Positions 63,145 to 64,000 of a stretch of DNA of 64,000 nt are shown here, piece after piece. The DNA comes from Rhodamnia argentea. Taxonomy: Eukaryota > Streptophyta > Magnoliopsida > Myrtales > Myrtaceae. The translations under genes and the position numbers were made by a program. The notes under the pieces were generated by a model that was not told the origin of the DNA, searched no databases, and saw nothing but the letters and a program-made list of their open reading frames with translations. The DNA lies in NCBI RefSeq assembly GCF_020921035.1, contig NC_063156.1, positions 28,196,283-28,260,282 on the forward strand, given 5' to 3'. Position 1 is the first letter of the stretch; each line of letters opens with the position of its first letter.

Positions 63145-64000
63145 AAGGGATAACTGCCCTAAAACCTTAAAATTTATTGCAAAAATATAGTTAAATCTTA
63201 AAATTTTCAAAAATTTAAAAATTAAATTCTGAAATATGTCAAATTGAAAAAATATAATTAAATTTTTAAAGCTCTAAAAAAATACAATTAAATTTTAAAA
63301 TATATCAATTTGGTACAATCAAACCCTTCCATTAATGTGGACGATTTTCTTAACAGAAAAAGCTGATGTGAAATTTTAAATTAATGTCTCTTTCCTACAT
63401 TGCATTTTTTTATTATATATTTTCTCCTTCAAACCTTATTTAAACTATATTAAAAAACTAAAATTTTATTTAAACAAACAAAGCTGGAAAAATAAGATAA
63501 TAACAAGGTCTCGCCGATGGACCATTGTTACTGCCGCCTTTCACCAAAGGGGCTGGCCTGAGATGAGCCGGTCGATCCTCACCAATCCCAGGCAAGGCCC
63601 CAGTGAGCCTTGCTTAAATTTTGGTTACACCAGTCTTACCTAAGTTTAGCGAGGTTCACTGATCCCGGTTGAAGGTTGGCATCACCCAAACTGGGGCGCC
63701 CGCAACCCACATTTAGGTAAGCGCTGGTGAAGCCTCACTCGAGCTTGGTGGAGCTAGCTACAATTGCTCAAGGCCTGTGATGGGCGGTGGCACCCACTGT
63801 CCGGGGCCCGCCATTTTTTTTCTAGCGTTTTTTCTTAAATAATCTTTTTAGCTTTTTTAGTTTTTTAATCTAGTTTAAATAATATTTGAAGAAGAAAATA
63901 CTAATAAAAATACCATGTGGGAGAGAGAAATTAATTTAAGAATGTCAAGTTAGCATTTTCCATAAGACAAATTGACGTGTTAGTAAAAGGATTTGATTGT
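63145..64000. mobile_element. Possible family A inverted-repeat element, cut by the window end
   Basis: It begins GGATAACTGCCCTAAAACC with repeated AATTAAATTTT/AAATT words, and the GC-rich core at about 63505-63815 includes CTCGCC-like words. The layout equals the left half and core of the elements at 8-617 and 4817-5450. The right arm was not clearly seen before the window ends. Confidence 0.4.

Overview
The window is nuclear DNA of a flowering plant, most likely a rosid dicot. The evidence is spliced genes with GT-AG introns, AT-rich introns, chloroplast-targeted proteins, and gene families such as WRKY, RLCK-VII, lambda GST and PPR. Myrtales is a guess from the look of the small inverted-repeat elements and was not tested. 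No CRISPR array, rRNA gene or convincing tRNA gene was seen.

Ten protein-coding genes could be traced exon by exon. In order they are: a P-class PPR protein (+, 6335-11523); the topoisomerase VI A subunit SPO11-3/RHL2/BIN5 (-, 12075-13337); CDC123, the eIF2 assembly factor (+, 17463-18464); ribosomal protein uS12/RPS23 (+, 21869-23520); a chloroplast AhpC/TSA thioredoxin-like AAED1 protein (-, 24808-28859); chloroplast adenylate kinase (+, 30400-33047); WRKY44/TTG2-like (+, 42055-44278); an RLCK-VII kinase of the CDL1/PBL7 type (+, 46850-50038); a lambda-class glutathione transferase (-, 51200-53416); and the thylakoid TerC protein (-, 55293-62906). The products have unrelated jobs (organelle RNA, endoreduplication, translation, plastid redox and nucleotide balance, epidermal fate, signalling, thylakoid biogenesis), so this is an ordinary gene neighbourhood and not an operon. 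Several neighbours recall two Arabidopsis neighbourhoods (At5g02790-02830 plus At5g02960, and At2g37240-37260, from memory), as expected of one ancestral block split after genome duplication.

The most unusual region is 13.6-23.5 kb. The promoter and first-exon leader of RPS23 exist in seven related copies. Five form a tandem array with a period of about 347 bp (13645-15210), each with a short open micro-ORF. One lies in front of the single-exon CDC123 gene, with the RPS23 start codon changed. One belongs to RPS23 itself. An eighth fragment from the leader intron lies at 19440-19985. This looks like a chimeric 5' region and repeated local duplication.

Other points of interest are a decayed duplicate of the 3' end of the PPR gene about 6 kb upstream of its parent (3355-4626), an apparent one-base discrepancy in PPR exon 1, a lambda GST with Ser in place of the usual catalytic Cys, and a compact W-box cluster between WRKY44 and the kinase. 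The gaps hold small inverted-repeat DNA elements, one solo LTR fossil, two very small SMART-like LTR fossils, a LINE fragment in a TerC intron, and CT/GA microsatellites.
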